From Cytobacillus massiliigabonensis (GTDB lineage Bacteria > Bacillota > Bacilli > Bacillales > Cytobacillaceae), in NCBI RefSeq assembly GCF_900199725.1, contig NZ_LT904904.1, positions 2,312,549-2,376,548 of the forward strand: 64,000 nucleotides of DNA, in the 5' to 3' direction. Of this stretch, positions 24,098 to 33,131 are shown piece after piece. The notes beneath the pieces were generated by a model, which was not told where the DNA came from, made no database searches, and saw only the letters and a list, made by a program, of their open reading frames with translations. The translations under genes were made by a program, and so were the position numbers. Position 1 is the stretch's first letter. Each line of letters begins with the position of its first letter.

Positions 24098-25711
24098 TTA
24101 TTCAAGCTCCTTTAAAGCTATTTCCTGATATTCCCTGAAAATAGCAGTGCAAAATTCATCCCATTCTATGGCTGCGTCAATCGAATCGTCATTAACCTCA
24201 CCTAGTACAGGTCTTTGTAATATTTCTTTCAGCTGTATGCTAAAATTCTTTTTCTTCTCCTCTGATGCACCATTTAAAATACTCGCAACAAATTCAGCAG
24301 GAGAATACCAATCCGATACTTTTTGAATATCACGGAAGATTTGAGTCAACAGAAGATTTCGAGGTCCTTCCCATTGTTCATTTACAACAACGTCTCTGAA
24401 TATTCGCGGCAATGATGAAAATTCCTCCATTACCCCGTGCCCAGCAAAGACAGATATTGCCTCCCGCAAAACATCAGCACCTTCATTTGTTGTACATATT
24501 TTTTGAAGCAATATTAACTCTCTTAAATTGAATAATTGCTTTCGCAGCTCAAGCGGAACATCTGTTGAGATGCCAGGGTTTAATGGCTGTTCAAGTGATA
24601 AGAAAAGGTCATAGATTTTAAATGCTCCTGCTGTCGTCCGCTTGGCTGCATGTTCTATTTTTCTCAATTTGCTGGCAGAGAGAGGGAAGTCCTTCACTTT
24701 TTTGCCAAAAACAGTTCGGAAATCAGCATATAGATGTGCTTCACGTGATGCACGGAGCATGAATGCGGCACAAGCAATACCGATTTCTAGCCTTGATAAA
24801 GTAAGTACGATTCCAACCGCAACGGCAATTCCCTTATTTGCCGGAGCAATCGGATAGGCGAGTGCCCCATTGTATTGAATTTCCGCAGTCGGTAATTCAG
24901 CTGTTCCAAGCTTCCATTTAATTCGATTGATGTGATAGCCATTTCTAATTTCTTTCTCTTTGTTTCCAGGCAGCCAAGCAGGGACAATAAAAGTAGAGAC
25001 TTTGTCAGATCCTTCAATTTTTGCTGTAACAACGGCATAATCAGCATGAGCAGCTGAACAGAAGAACTTATTCCCATATAGGCGATAACTCTTGCCATCA
25101 TGGATAGCTTCAAGCATATTTGCTGGCAGATCGGATCCGCCTTGAATCTCTGACATAAATTGTGCCCCGATGGCAAATTCTCCATTTATCCCTTCTTTTG
25201 TATGCTGCAATATCTCTTGCAGCTCTTTTACTTCAGGATTTGGAAATTGGTCTAATAGTGCGACAAGTCCATGTGTACATGTTAATGGACATGTGACGCC
25301 AGCTTCTCCAAGCTGATGAATAATCAAACGCTTAGTGAAGCTTTCCCAAGGATTTATTTTACTGGAAAATAACCCTTCACCGAAAACGCCTTGTTCTAAA
25401 AGATGCGCTTCATAGGGACGGACAATTCTGTCAATCCGATGGTTATATGCATCATAATGAAGCATATAAGGACGAACCTCTGGACGGGCAACAGCCTCTG
25501 CTAATCGCTTCCATTTTGTAGAAACAATTGAAGAGAGGGAAAGTATATTTTCGTGGATTTGATCAAAATTCTTTCCAGTAAATTGTTTAACTGCCTTTTG
25601 TAAAAATGGGTCATCTTTGTACCAGTCTAAGTTTTCACGCTTTGATATAAATTCATCAAATGTATAAGGGTTCATGCCTGTCTGTTCAAGAACGTGTGAA
25701 ATGGCTGTCAT
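24098..25711 (-). CDS. Acyl-CoA dehydrogenase, AidB-like
   Basis: A 537-residue FAD flavoprotein of the acyl-CoA dehydrogenase superfamily. It has an N-terminal extension like AidB, the flavin-binding segment SEIQGGSDLPAN (about 188-199), and a helical C-terminal domain with EGADVLREAISVFAGHGVMEEF (about 406-427). It oxidises an acyl-CoA, or is an AidB-like relative with unclear substrate. The ATG at 25711 has GGAG 8 nt upstream. It is divergent from a MerR regulator and an acyl-CoA ligase, so a fatty- or branched-acid degradation locus is likely. Confidence 0.8.
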   Translation of the reverse strand: MTAISHVLEQTGMNPYTFDEFISKRENLDWYKDDPFLQKAVKQFTGKNFDQIHENILSLSSIVSTKWKRLAEAVARPEVRPYMLHYDAYNHRIDRIVRPYEAHLLEQGVFGEGLFSSKINPWESFTKRLIIHQLGEAGVTCPLTCTHGLVALLDQFPNPEVKELQEILQHTKEGINGEFAIGAQFMSEIQGGSDLPANMLEAIHDGKSYRLYGNKFFCSAAHADYAVVTAKIEGSDKVSTFIVPAWLPGNKEKEIRNGYHINRIKWKLGTAELPTAEIQYNGALAYPIAPANKGIAVAVGIVLTLSRLEIGIACAAFMLRASREAHLYADFRTVFGKKVKDFPLSASKLRKIEHAAKRTTAGAFKIYDLFLSLEQPLNPGISTDVPLELRKQLFNLRELILLQKICTTNEGADVLREAISVFAGHGVMEEFSSLPRIFRDVVVNEQWEGPRNLLLTQIFRDIQKVSDWYSPAEFVASILNGASEEKKKNFSIQLKEILQRPVLGEVNDDSIDAAIEWDEFCTAIFREYQEIALKELE

Positions 25712-25737
25712 TATAATCACTCCTTTTTTATTTTGTT

Positions 25738-25793
25738 TGACAAATACTAATATTCAGAATTATTATAAAGCTAAGTATACGTTAACGTCAACT
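25738..25793. promoter_or_regulatory. Divergent promoter region with ACGTTAACGT palindrome
   Basis: The gap between the acyl-CoA dehydrogenase and MerR genes holds TTGACA (25738-25743), an AT-rich TTATTATAA stretch 18-20 bp later, and a perfect palindrome ACGTTAACGT (25779-25788) with partly symmetric flanks. A long spacer and a palindrome fit a MerR-type acyl-CoA-responsive regulator; the assignment to the adjacent MerR gene is inference. Confidence 0.5.
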
Positions 25794-25807
25794 AAGGGGA
25801 TGAATTC

Positions 25808-26191
25808 ATGACACAAGAACACCTTTTTTCTATAAGTGAGTTAGCAGCCATGTTTGATATAAGTTCAAGAACGATTCGTTATTATGAGGAAGTTGGCTTG
25901 CTTTCTTCAGAAAATCGTGAAAGTTTAACGAAGCAAAGAACTTATACAAATCACGAGCGGCGCAGATTGAAACTGATTCTTCGTGGAAAAAAGCTTGGCT
26001 TTAGCTTGCAGGAGATAAAAGAAATGATTGATCTCTATGAGTCTAACCCTGAGGGGGAGGTGGAGAAAAAGAGAATCATTGAATTTGCTGATCGAAAGCT
26101 AGAAGAAATTGAAGAACAAATCGTGCAGCTGGAAATGCTGAAGGCAGACATATTGGCACATAAGGAAAAATATATAGATAAAAAAGGATGA
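25808..26191 (+). CDS. MerR-family regulator
   Basis: A 127-residue regulator with the MerR winged helix (FSISELAAMFDISSRTIRYYEEVGLLSS, about 6-33) followed by the dimerisation coiled coil (about 75-120). It has no cysteines, so it is not a metal sensor. Position between divergent acyl-CoA dehydrogenase and acyl-CoA ligase genes suggests a regulator of acyl-CoA catabolism that senses an acyl-CoA intermediate, as in LiuR-type proteins. It ends 14 bp before the ligase start, so the two are cotranscribed. Confidence 0.85.
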   Translation: MTQEHLFSISELAAMFDISSRTIRYYEEVGLLSSENRESLTKQRTYTNHERRRLKLILRGKKLGFSLQEIKEMIDLYESNPEGEVEKKRIIEFADRKLEEIEEQIVQLEMLKADILAHKEKYIDKKG

Positions 26192-26205
26192 AGGAGCTGG
26201 GAGGA

Positions 26206-27690
26206 ATGGGTATAACGATTCATGGGGTTATAGAAAGAAATGCAAGAAAATATCCGGACAAGGAAGCATTTATTACATCCACCAACCGTTTAACATATGT
26301 TGAAATGAATCGAATCTGCAATCAGGTAGCTAGACTTCTCCAAGAAAAAGGAGTAAAGCAAGGAGAACGGATAGCCATTATGGCACGAAATAATGAAAAC
26401 TTCTTTTTTGCCTATTTTTCTCTCATGAAAATTGGTGCGATTCCAATGCCAATTAATATTCGTTTGACTCCCTCGGAACTAGTTGTGATTCTGCAAAACT
26501 CAAAGGCTGCAGGTGTATTCTATGAAACAGAAGTCAAAGGTACTGTTGCTGCAATTTCTGATCTATATGGATTAACCCACCAAATTTCTATTCAAGAAGC
26601 AGTTGAATCTGCCACGATCTACTGTGGTGATAATTTAAATGTATTCATTCAGTCTACTGATATTAGTGAAATATTATTTACTTCTGGAACCACAGGAATT
26701 CCAAAGGGCGTCGTTTTCGATCATGATCGTATGATCGCCTTAGCAGCAACTGTTGTCATTGAATTTGGACTTTCTAATGAAGACAAAATGCTGACACTGA
26801 TGCCATTGACACACTCTGCACCGATTAATACATTTTTCCTCAGCGGACTTTATTGCGGTGCTTCCCACGTGATTGGTGAATTTACCCCGAAGAAATTCCT
26901 GCAATGGATACATGAAGAAAAGCCAACTTTTTCATTTGCTGCTCCTGTGGCCTATTTATTATCTTCAAAGGATCCAGAACTCGATACATATGATCTATCA
27001 AGCATACGTGCATTTGCGTATGGAGGCGGACCATTAGCACTCGCTTCTTATGAAAGGGTTAAATCTGCCTTTAAGAACGAAAACTTTTATCAAGTTTATG
27101 GATTAACTGAGGCGGGGCCAAATGGAATCCTATTGCGTCCATATGAGCATTTAAAAAAGGCGGGAAGCATCGGAAAGAATCCAACTGTTACGATGGAAAT
27201 TCGGGTTGTTCGTTCAGATGGCTCTGATACGGCACCGAATGAATTTGGAGAAGTGCTGCTTACGGGTGATAGTATCATGCTCGAATATGATCATAACCCT
27301 GAAGAAACTGCAGCAGCGATAAGGGACGGCTGGATCTATACAGGAGATATTGCTTATCGGGATGAAGATGGGTATATCTATATTGTTGATCGTAAAAAGG
27401 ATGTGATCATCTCGGGTGGAATTAATATTTATCCAAGAGAAATTGAAGAAGTGCTAGCAAAGCATCCAAAAGTACTAGAGTCCTGTGTGATTGGACTGCC
27501 AAATGAGGAATGGGGGGAAACTGTAAAAGCCGTGATTGTAGCAAAAGAGATCGTGACAGATGAAGAATTACGTGAATTTGTTTCTCCCTACTTAGCAGAT
27601 TATAAGAGACCTCGTCAATATGCTTTTGTGAAAGAACTTCCGCGAAATGCTAGTGGAAAAATCTTAAAGCAGCAAGTGAAATCAATGTGA
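26206..27690 (+). CDS. Acyl-CoA synthetase (AMP-forming)
   Basis: A 494-residue adenylate-forming ligase of the acyl-CoA synthetase family. The P-loop-like motif is FTSGTTGIPKGVV (about 158-170), with YGLTEAGP near 290, the TGD motif (IYTGDIAYRD) near 380 and the catalytic Lys in ASGKILK near the end. It activates a carboxylic acid, probably fatty or aromatic, as its CoA thioester. I chose the ATG at 26206 with AAGGAG 9 nt upstream; an in-frame ATG six codons earlier overlaps the merR stop. It likely feeds the divergent acyl-CoA dehydrogenase. Confidence 0.85.
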   Translation: MGITIHGVIERNARKYPDKEAFITSTNRLTYVEMNRICNQVARLLQEKGVKQGERIAIMARNNENFFFAYFSLMKIGAIPMPINIRLTPSELVVILQNSKAAGVFYETEVKGTVAAISDLYGLTHQISIQEAVESATIYCGDNLNVFIQSTDISEILFTSGTTGIPKGVVFDHDRMIALAATVVIEFGLSNEDKMLTLMPLTHSAPINTFFLSGLYCGASHVIGEFTPKKFLQWIHEEKPTFSFAAPVAYLLSSKDPELDTYDLSSIRAFAYGGGPLALASYERVKSAFKNENFYQVYGLTEAGPNGILLRPYEHLKKAGSIGKNPTVTMEIRVVRSDGSDTAPNEFGEVLLTGDSIMLEYDHNPEETAAAIRDGWIYTGDIAYRDEDGYIYIVDRKKDVIISGGINIYPREIEEVLAKHPKVLESCVIGLPNEEWGETVKAVIVAKEIVTDEELREFVSPYLADYKRPRQYAFVKELPRNASGKILKQQVKSM

Positions 27691-27700
27691 AAAGTTTGAA

Positions 27701-27748
27701 AAGCTAATCCAAAATGATCGTAACAATCATCATTGGGTTAGCTTTTTC
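27701..27748 (+). terminator. Terminator after the acyl-CoA synthetase
   Basis: A stem between AAGCTAATCCAAAATGAT and ATCATTGGGTTAGCTT, followed by T residues. Confidence 0.85.
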
Positions 27749-27806
27749 TATTTATCTGACATGATAATAGGAAAGAAAAGCAATAGCGTATAATTTAGAG
27801 GGTTCT

Positions 27807-27837
27807 TGTAAAGCATGAAAATAGGTACTCATTTATA
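27807..27837 (+). promoter_or_regulatory. Candidate SigG promoter for the first ger operon
   Basis: TGTAAA (27807-27812) and CATTTATA (27830-27837) with a 17-bp spacer resemble the forespore SigG pattern. Germinant receptor operons are SigG-controlled in B. subtilis. The match is imperfect. Confidence 0.4.
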
Positions 27838-27862
27838 TATTTTCAAAACGGGTGATCTTTAG

Positions 27863-29359
27863 ATGCGAATATGGAGAAACAGAATGAAAATAGACAGAAA
27901 TGAAAAGGAGTATGACAAGGATCATTCTTTCCAATTATTGTTACAGCAGTTAGCGGAATCTGACGAATTTACTCAATTTACGTATGCATCTAGGTCATCA
28001 ACACTTTGTATAGGGTATTATTCATCTTTAGTTGATACGGAAATCTTACATCGTGATATTTTGCCCTATTTAAAAGAATTAGAGGACATTACTTCCTTGC
28101 CTAATGTCATTCCCATTGAAGAAGTAGCTCTTGAAAAAGATCCAGCAAAAATTCAAGATCAGCTATTAAGAGGGCATGTAATCATTTTTGATACAAATAA
28201 CTTACAGCAAATGGGTCTTGCAAAGGCAAGTGTTGAAAGGACACGTCAAGTTACACTGCCAGAGGTAGAGTTTAGTGTTGTAGGTCCTAAGGAAGCATTT
28301 GTAGAAGCACTCGATACGAACATTAACCTTGTTAGAAAAAGACTTCCATTACGTGAGTTAATTATAAAGGAATTGCAAATTGGAAAAATATCAAAAACAA
28401 GAGTTTCGGTTCTTTATATAGAAGGAATCGCGAATAAAGAAAACGTCAATACAGTTATTCAAAGATTATCAGAATTACAAGTAGATCAAATTAATGACAG
28501 TTCATATCTCACACAATTGATTCAGGATAATCAAAATTCGCCATTCCCACAGTTAATTGATACAGAGAGGCCAGATCGGATTGCTTCTGTGCTTGGGGAA
28601 GGAAAGGTTGCGATCTTAGTTGATGGCGCCCCTCACGGCTTGATTGGACCGACGACCTTTTTTGAATTTTTTTCTGCATTTGAGGATTATTTTTTAAATT
28701 GGACAATTGCCTCTTTTTTCCGGCTCGTCCGGTTTTTTGCAGTTTTATTTTCTATTTTAGTCACGCCTATTTATGTTGCTGTTCTTACCTATCATTATGA
28801 ATTAATTCCTAAAGATATGTTAAGTACATTAATCACTTCAAGAAGTGCGATTCCATTGCCTCCGATATTGGAGGCGCTTGTACTAGAATTAACAATAGAA
28901 TTATTAAGAGAAGCAGGGGCAAGGCTTCCTACAAAGGTTGGACAGACAATTGGTATCGTTGGCGGTATTGTTATTGGGACAGCATCAGTAGAAGCGGGTC
29001 TAACAAGTAATGTTTTATTAATTATTGTTGCTTTAGGAGCACTGGCATCGTTTACTACACCTGTTTACCAGATGGGCAATACGATACGCCTTATTCGTTT
29101 TCCATTTTTGCTGATGGCGCACTATATTGGTTTACTAGGGGTTGCAATAAGCTTTTGTTTCCTCCTGATTCATTTATTAAGATTATCCTCCCTAGGGAGA
29201 CCGTTTCTTGAGCCGTTTTATCCGCTTAGAATCCAGGATTTAAAGGATTCTCTTATACGGCTTCCTTTCTCCATGCAATCAAAGAGACCCATACATGAAC
29301 AAACGGAGGATACAATGAGGTTTAATACAAAAAAAGCAAAAGAAAAGAATGATTTATAA
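27863..29359 (+). CDS. Germinant receptor subunit A (GerA/SpoVAF family)
   Basis: A 498-residue spore germination protein placed in the inner spore membrane. A large N-terminal cytoplasmic domain (about 1-280) precedes about five transmembrane helices. Family hallmarks are YSSLVDTEIL, DGAPHGLIGPTTFFEFF (about 253-269) and LLREAGARLPTKVGQTIGIVGGIVIG (about 348-373). It forms the oligomeric ligand-gated channel of the receptor. The start follows GGGTGATC. It heads an A-B-C operon. Confidence 0.92.
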   Translation: MRIWRNRMKIDRNEKEYDKDHSFQLLLQQLAESDEFTQFTYASRSSTLCIGYYSSLVDTEILHRDILPYLKELEDITSLPNVIPIEEVALEKDPAKIQDQLLRGHVIIFDTNNLQQMGLAKASVERTRQVTLPEVEFSVVGPKEAFVEALDTNINLVRKRLPLRELIIKELQIGKISKTRVSVLYIEGIANKENVNTVIQRLSELQVDQINDSSYLTQLIQDNQNSPFPQLIDTERPDRIASVLGEGKVAILVDGAPHGLIGPTTFFEFFSAFEDYFLNWTIASFFRLVRFFAVLFSILVTPIYVAVLTYHYELIPKDMLSTLITSRSAIPLPPILEALVLELTIELLREAGARLPTKVGQTIGIVGGIVIGTASVEAGLTSNVLLIIVALGALASFTTPVYQMGNTIRLIRFPFLLMAHYIGLLGVAISFCFLLIHLLRLSSLGRPFLEPFYPLRIQDLKDSLIRLPFSMQSKRPIHEQTEDTMRFNTKKAKEKNDL

Positions 29360-29389
29360 CGGAATTGAGAAAGGGAGCAGGTGTTGTAA

Positions 29390-30487
29390 TTGGAAAAGAA
29401 GGAACTGCAAATATCACCTTTTCTTGTATTCTTTATCATTCATGCAGTCCAAGTAGGTGTTGGAGTGTTAGGATTCCAGCGGCTTATTATGAAATCCGCT
29501 GGAAACGATTCTTGGATGGTTGTCCTGGCGGCAGGTTTGATGGTAAATATTGTTATTTGGCTAATGTATGTTCTATTGAACAGATACCAAAAGGATATAA
29601 TCGAAATCCAAAAAGAACTATTTGGAAAATGGATTGGGAGTCTCATAAGTTTAATTTGGATTATCTATTGGTTAATGATCGGAATTGTTACTTTGAGAAC
29701 CTATATTGAAATTGTAGAAGTATGGATGTTTCCGACAATCAATACTTATATGTTTTGTCTAATTTTTATCATTCTAGTTTATTATTGCGTAGTAGGGGGA
29801 TTCCGGATCGTTACTGGTTTAAGCTTTTTTGGTGTTTGTATTCCATTTTATTTATTCTTTACGTTTTTTTTTCCTGTTGAGTTCGCGCATTTTAGAAATT
29901 TGCTGCCTATTTGGAATCATTCTATTAAGGAAATAGCATTATCTACTAAAGATATGTTTCTATCCTATTTGGGTTTTTCAACCTTGCTAATGTATTATCC
30001 GTATATAAAACACCCGAAACAGTCGCAAAAATGGGCACATTTAGGGAACTTGCTGACAGCAGTCATATATCTTTTTATTTTAATTATCACAATCGGTTTT
30101 TTTAGTGAAAAACAAGTAAGCAAACAAATTTGGGCCACATTATCTTTGTGGAAAATTGTTGAGATGCCATTCGTGGAAAGGTTTGAATATATTGGAATTA
30201 CATCATGGGTTTTGATTATTCTTCCTAATATTTGTTTCTCTGTTTGGGCTTCAACGAAAGGAATCCAGAAAATTTTTAAATTAAAGCCGAAAAAAGTTGC
30301 CGTCGTTATTTTAGGCATATTATTTTGCTCTACTGTAGCTGTTGAAGGCAGAGAAAATATTGATTTGTTAAATAACTCTATGTCCTATCTAGGGTTATGT
30401 TTAGTCTTCATCTATTTGCCTTCTCTTACGATAATATCCTTTTTTATTTCAAAAATAAGGAGGGGAAAGGTTGAGAAAAGTTCATAA
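29390..30487 (+). CDS. Germinant receptor subunit B (GerAB family)
   Basis: A 365-residue integral membrane protein of the amino acid/polyamine transporter-like (APC) superfamily with about ten helices, which in this family binds the germinant. It opens QISPFLVFFIIHAVQVGVGVLGF, the typical GerAB start. It begins with TTG at 29390 behind AAGGGAG, 30 bp after subunit A, and overlaps subunit C by 17 bp. The germinant cannot be predicted by eye. Confidence 0.9.
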   Translation: MEKKELQISPFLVFFIIHAVQVGVGVLGFQRLIMKSAGNDSWMVVLAAGLMVNIVIWLMYVLLNRYQKDIIEIQKELFGKWIGSLISLIWIIYWLMIGIVTLRTYIEIVEVWMFPTINTYMFCLIFIILVYYCVVGGFRIVTGLSFFGVCIPFYLFFTFFFPVEFAHFRNLLPIWNHSIKEIALSTKDMFLSYLGFSTLLMYYPYIKHPKQSQKWAHLGNLLTAVIYLFILIITIGFFSEKQVSKQIWATLSLWKIVEMPFVERFEYIGITSWVLIILPNICFSVWASTKGIQKIFKLKPKKVAVVILGILFCSTVAVEGRENIDLLNNSMSYLGLCLVFIYLPSLTIISFFISKIRRGKVEKSS

Positions 30488-31556
30488 AATAATAATACTT
30501 TTCATTGGAATGACCGTTTTTCTCTCAGGATGTATGAATATAAAACAAAGAGTGCTAGATGATATTCAATTGGCGACAGCAGCTGGATATGAATACATAG
30601 ATGAAGATCAAATAGAGGTTACTGCTGTTTTCCCGAATTTTCAGCCAGATAAATCTGTGAAAAATGAAACATTAGTTGCATCTTCTATCTTAAGTAAAGA
30701 AATTCGAGATAAACATAGTTTACAGTCAGAAAAACCTTTGGTCAGCGGGAAAATAGAAGTAACTTTATATGAAAGGAAAACAGCAGAAAGGGGAATAAAA
30801 GATTTATTAGACACATTGCAGCGAGATCCATCTGTAGGATCAAATGTTTATCTTGCAGTAGTAGATGGAAGTCCTAAAGAATTGTTAAGTAAACAGTATG
30901 GCAATATGGATAATGGTATTTTCTTATCCAATCTTATCGAACAAAATATTGAATCCGGCTTGATTCATAAAACGAATTTGCATCAATTTTTATATAAGTA
31001 TTATGCAGAAGGGATAGACCCGATGCTGCCTATTATTGAACAAAAGGATGGGAAAATCAATCTTAAAGCGATCGGTTTATTTGATGAGGATAAATTAGTT
31101 GATCAAATTGAAGAGAAAAATTATTTCTACTTAAAAATCCTCTTGAACCGAAAAGGGGAAAATGATACTCATGCCATTCAATTAGAAAACAAGACGAAAT
31201 TTTCAGTTTTTAACATTCGTTCAAAAAGAAAGTATCAGATTCCAAAACCAATGACAAATTCAGAGATTATTATAAAATTAAAATTAAAGTCAATGATAAG
31301 AGAATATAATAATGGATTATTAACTGATAGTAAGTTAAATGAGTTAGAAAAAGCGATGGAAGAGGATATAAAAAAGAATTCTGAAGAAATGATAAAAAAA
31401 TTTCAAGAAAAAGAAATTGACCCTCTAGGTATAGGTGAAGAGGTTCGTACTCGAACACGTGAATGGAACAAGGAAAAATGGGATGATATTTATCCGGATA
31501 TAAAAATATCAGTACAGGTCACCATGGATATTATTGAATCAGGGATCGTTGAGTAG
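30471..31556 (+). CDS. Germinant receptor subunit C lipoprotein (GerAC family)
   Basis: A 361-residue lipoprotein with signal peptide and lipobox FLSGC (Cys about 21), predicted to be anchored on the outer face of the inner spore membrane. It has the Ger(x)C-type three-domain layout with the late conserved stretch EWNKEKWDDIYPDIKISVQVTMDI. The TTG start lies after GGAGGGGAAAGG inside subunit B. It completes the first receptor operon. It lacks the conserved GCWDxxEI start found in the second operon's C subunit, having GCMNIKQ instead. Confidence 0.88.
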   Translation: MRKVHKIIILFIGMTVFLSGCMNIKQRVLDDIQLATAAGYEYIDEDQIEVTAVFPNFQPDKSVKNETLVASSILSKEIRDKHSLQSEKPLVSGKIEVTLYERKTAERGIKDLLDTLQRDPSVGSNVYLAVVDGSPKELLSKQYGNMDNGIFLSNLIEQNIESGLIHKTNLHQFLYKYYAEGIDPMLPIIEQKDGKINLKAIGLFDEDKLVDQIEEKNYFYLKILLNRKGENDTHAIQLENKTKFSVFNIRSKRKYQIPKPMTNSEIIIKLKLKSMIREYNNGLLTDSKLNELEKAMEEDIKKNSEEMIKKFQEKEIDPLGIGEEVRTRTREWNKEKWDDIYPDIKISVQVTMDIIESGIVE

Positions 31557-31574
31557 GAAAGCGTTAACAAACGA

Positions 31575-31615
31575 AAAAAATCTTCCTCCTATTTTTGATT
31601 GAAATGGAGGAAGAT
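31575..31615 (-). terminator. Terminator of the MFS gene
   Basis: A 10-bp stem, ATCTTCCTCC and GGAGGAAGAT. Read on the minus strand it is followed by seven T residues, so it ends the MFS transcript; it may also stop the converging ger operon. Confidence 0.75.
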
Positions 31616-31624
31616 GAAATAATT

Positions 31625-32824
31625 TTATGCTCTTTGCACTTTACGAATTTTTGAAAGTATTCCGAGATAAAGAATAACTGAGCAAAGAACAGAACCAGCT
31701 GCAACTGTATAAATTGCACTGTATCCAAACCAGTGGGCAATTTGTCCAAACATGATCGCTCCGATTCCAACACCAAGATCGAAGAAGGAGAAGAAGGTTG
31801 CATTCGCCATACCTCTGCGGTTGGCAGGTGCCTCTTTAACAGACCAAGCTTGTAAAGCAGGCTGAACAGTCCCAAATCCTAGACCGTACAATATGGCAGC
31901 TATATATAGGAATAGACTATTTGGCAGCCATGATAAAAGAATCATTGAAATTATAATTAACAATGCTCCGGGAATGAAAACAGCCTGATGTCCTTTTTGA
32001 TCATACAGTTTTCCCGCAAAGGTTCGACTAACCATTAAGGCCAGTGCATAGAGAAGGAAATACCATTGAATACCTGGGATTCCTTTCTGTGCAGAATAGA
32101 TAGGAAGAAATGATGCGATTCCTCCGAATGTAACTGTGATAAAAAATAAGAGCATGGATGGCGGAAGGGCACTTTTTTCGTAAATATCCCATTTTTTTAG
32201 CTGAATTGTTTGTGGTTCAGCTTTCTTAAATCGGATTGTTGAGGATAAAAAAAATGCTGCGAGTCCAAGAATCGCACAGATTAAAAATAATTGGGTGAAA
32301 GACACAACTCCGACTAAAGCAAGTCCTAATGTCGGTCCAAATGCCAGAGCTAGGTTCCCTGATAGCCCATAATAGCCCATTCCTTCCCCGCGTCTTTTGG
32401 CAGGTATTAAATCTGTTGCAATTGTACCAGAAGCTGTTGTTGAAAAACCCCATCCTAAACCTTGAATGATTCTCATAATAAATAAGAAAACTAAACTTTT
32501 TACAAAGCCAAATGAACCGACAGATAGGACGAAAATTCCTAGTCCAGTCAGGTAGACAAACCTTCTGCCTTTAGATTCAAGTGCATGGCCTGCATATGGC
32601 CGTAGAAGAAGGGCAGAAAAAGTAAATATTCCTACTACAATCCCAATTAATTGATCATTTCCCCCAAGTTCCTCAACAAATAACGGGATGGTCGGCAATG
32701 TCATTTGAAACCCAAGAAAAATAAAAAAATTGGACAAACAGATAAGGACAAAATCACGTGTCCATATTTTCTCGGTTTCTATCTGCTGTGCTGCTGCAGC
32801 ATCTGAACGAGAATCACGATTCAT
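31625..32824 (-). CDS. MFS transporter, efflux type
   Basis: A 399-residue major facilitator with 12 predicted helices. The motif-A region is LLLRPYAGHALESKGRRFVY (about 71-90), and GLGWGFSTTASGTIATDLIPAKRRGEGMGYYG (about 122-153) matches the drug-efflux group (motif C region). The N-terminal tail is soluble and Ala/Gln rich. The start follows GGGAGG. The substrate is unknown. It sits between the ends of two convergent germinant receptor operons, but nothing links it to germination. Confidence 0.82.
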   Translation of the reverse strand: MNRDSRSDAAAAQQIETEKIWTRDFVLICLSNFFIFLGFQMTLPTIPLFVEELGGNDQLIGIVVGIFTFSALLLRPYAGHALESKGRRFVYLTGLGIFVLSVGSFGFVKSLVFLFIMRIIQGLGWGFSTTASGTIATDLIPAKRRGEGMGYYGLSGNLALAFGPTLGLALVGVVSFTQLFLICAILGLAAFFLSSTIRFKKAEPQTIQLKKWDIYEKSALPPSMLLFFITVTFGGIASFLPIYSAQKGIPGIQWYFLLYALALMVSRTFAGKLYDQKGHQAVFIPGALLIIISMILLSWLPNSLFLYIAAILYGLGFGTVQPALQAWSVKEAPANRRGMANATFFSFFDLGVGIGAIMFGQIAHWFGYSAIYTVAAGSVLCSVILYLGILSKIRKVQRA

Positions 32825-32971
32825 TAAATATTTCCTCCCATATATTAGGTTGCAATAATTGCTGAAACAATTAAAAATGCATCTGAGTGGTGAGTAATAT
32901 TTAGAGTCACTAAATATAAAGTCTATTCTACTAGAAATATGGTCATTTATCTATGGGAGGAGTCAAATAAT

Positions 32972-33130
32972 TTATTTAAGTACGCCTATTAAAGCACTTA
33001 CAACTGTTGCAGCAGCCAATGAAAATACAGCAATGGATCCTAGTTTCTTCTTATCCCTCCATAATGTAACTGTAAATCCGATAGAATAAAGTGTGATAAT
33101 TATTAAAAAAATCCATATAGGTATCCTCAT
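32972..33130 (-). CDS. Small two-helix membrane protein, germinant receptor D-subunit candidate
   Basis: A 52-residue ORF starting 2 bp after the end of the subunit C gene of the second ger operon, with AAGGG as ribosome binding site. The product (MRIPIWIFLIIITLYSIGF, then a basic loop RDKKKLG, then a second hydrophobic helix ending GVLK) has two transmembrane segments. Small two-helix D subunits are known in several Bacillus ger operons and modulate germination. Its position at the end of an A-B-C operon makes this a good D-subunit candidate. Confidence 0.75.
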   Translation of the reverse strand: MRIPIWIFLIIITLYSIGFTVTLWRDKKKLGSIAVFSLAAATVVSALIGVLK

Positions 33131-33131
33131 T

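Noticed and set aside
29365..29709. A 114-codon plus-strand ORF within the ger operon
   Set aside because: It is in another frame of the GerAB-type gene, has no family features, and GerAB is well supported.
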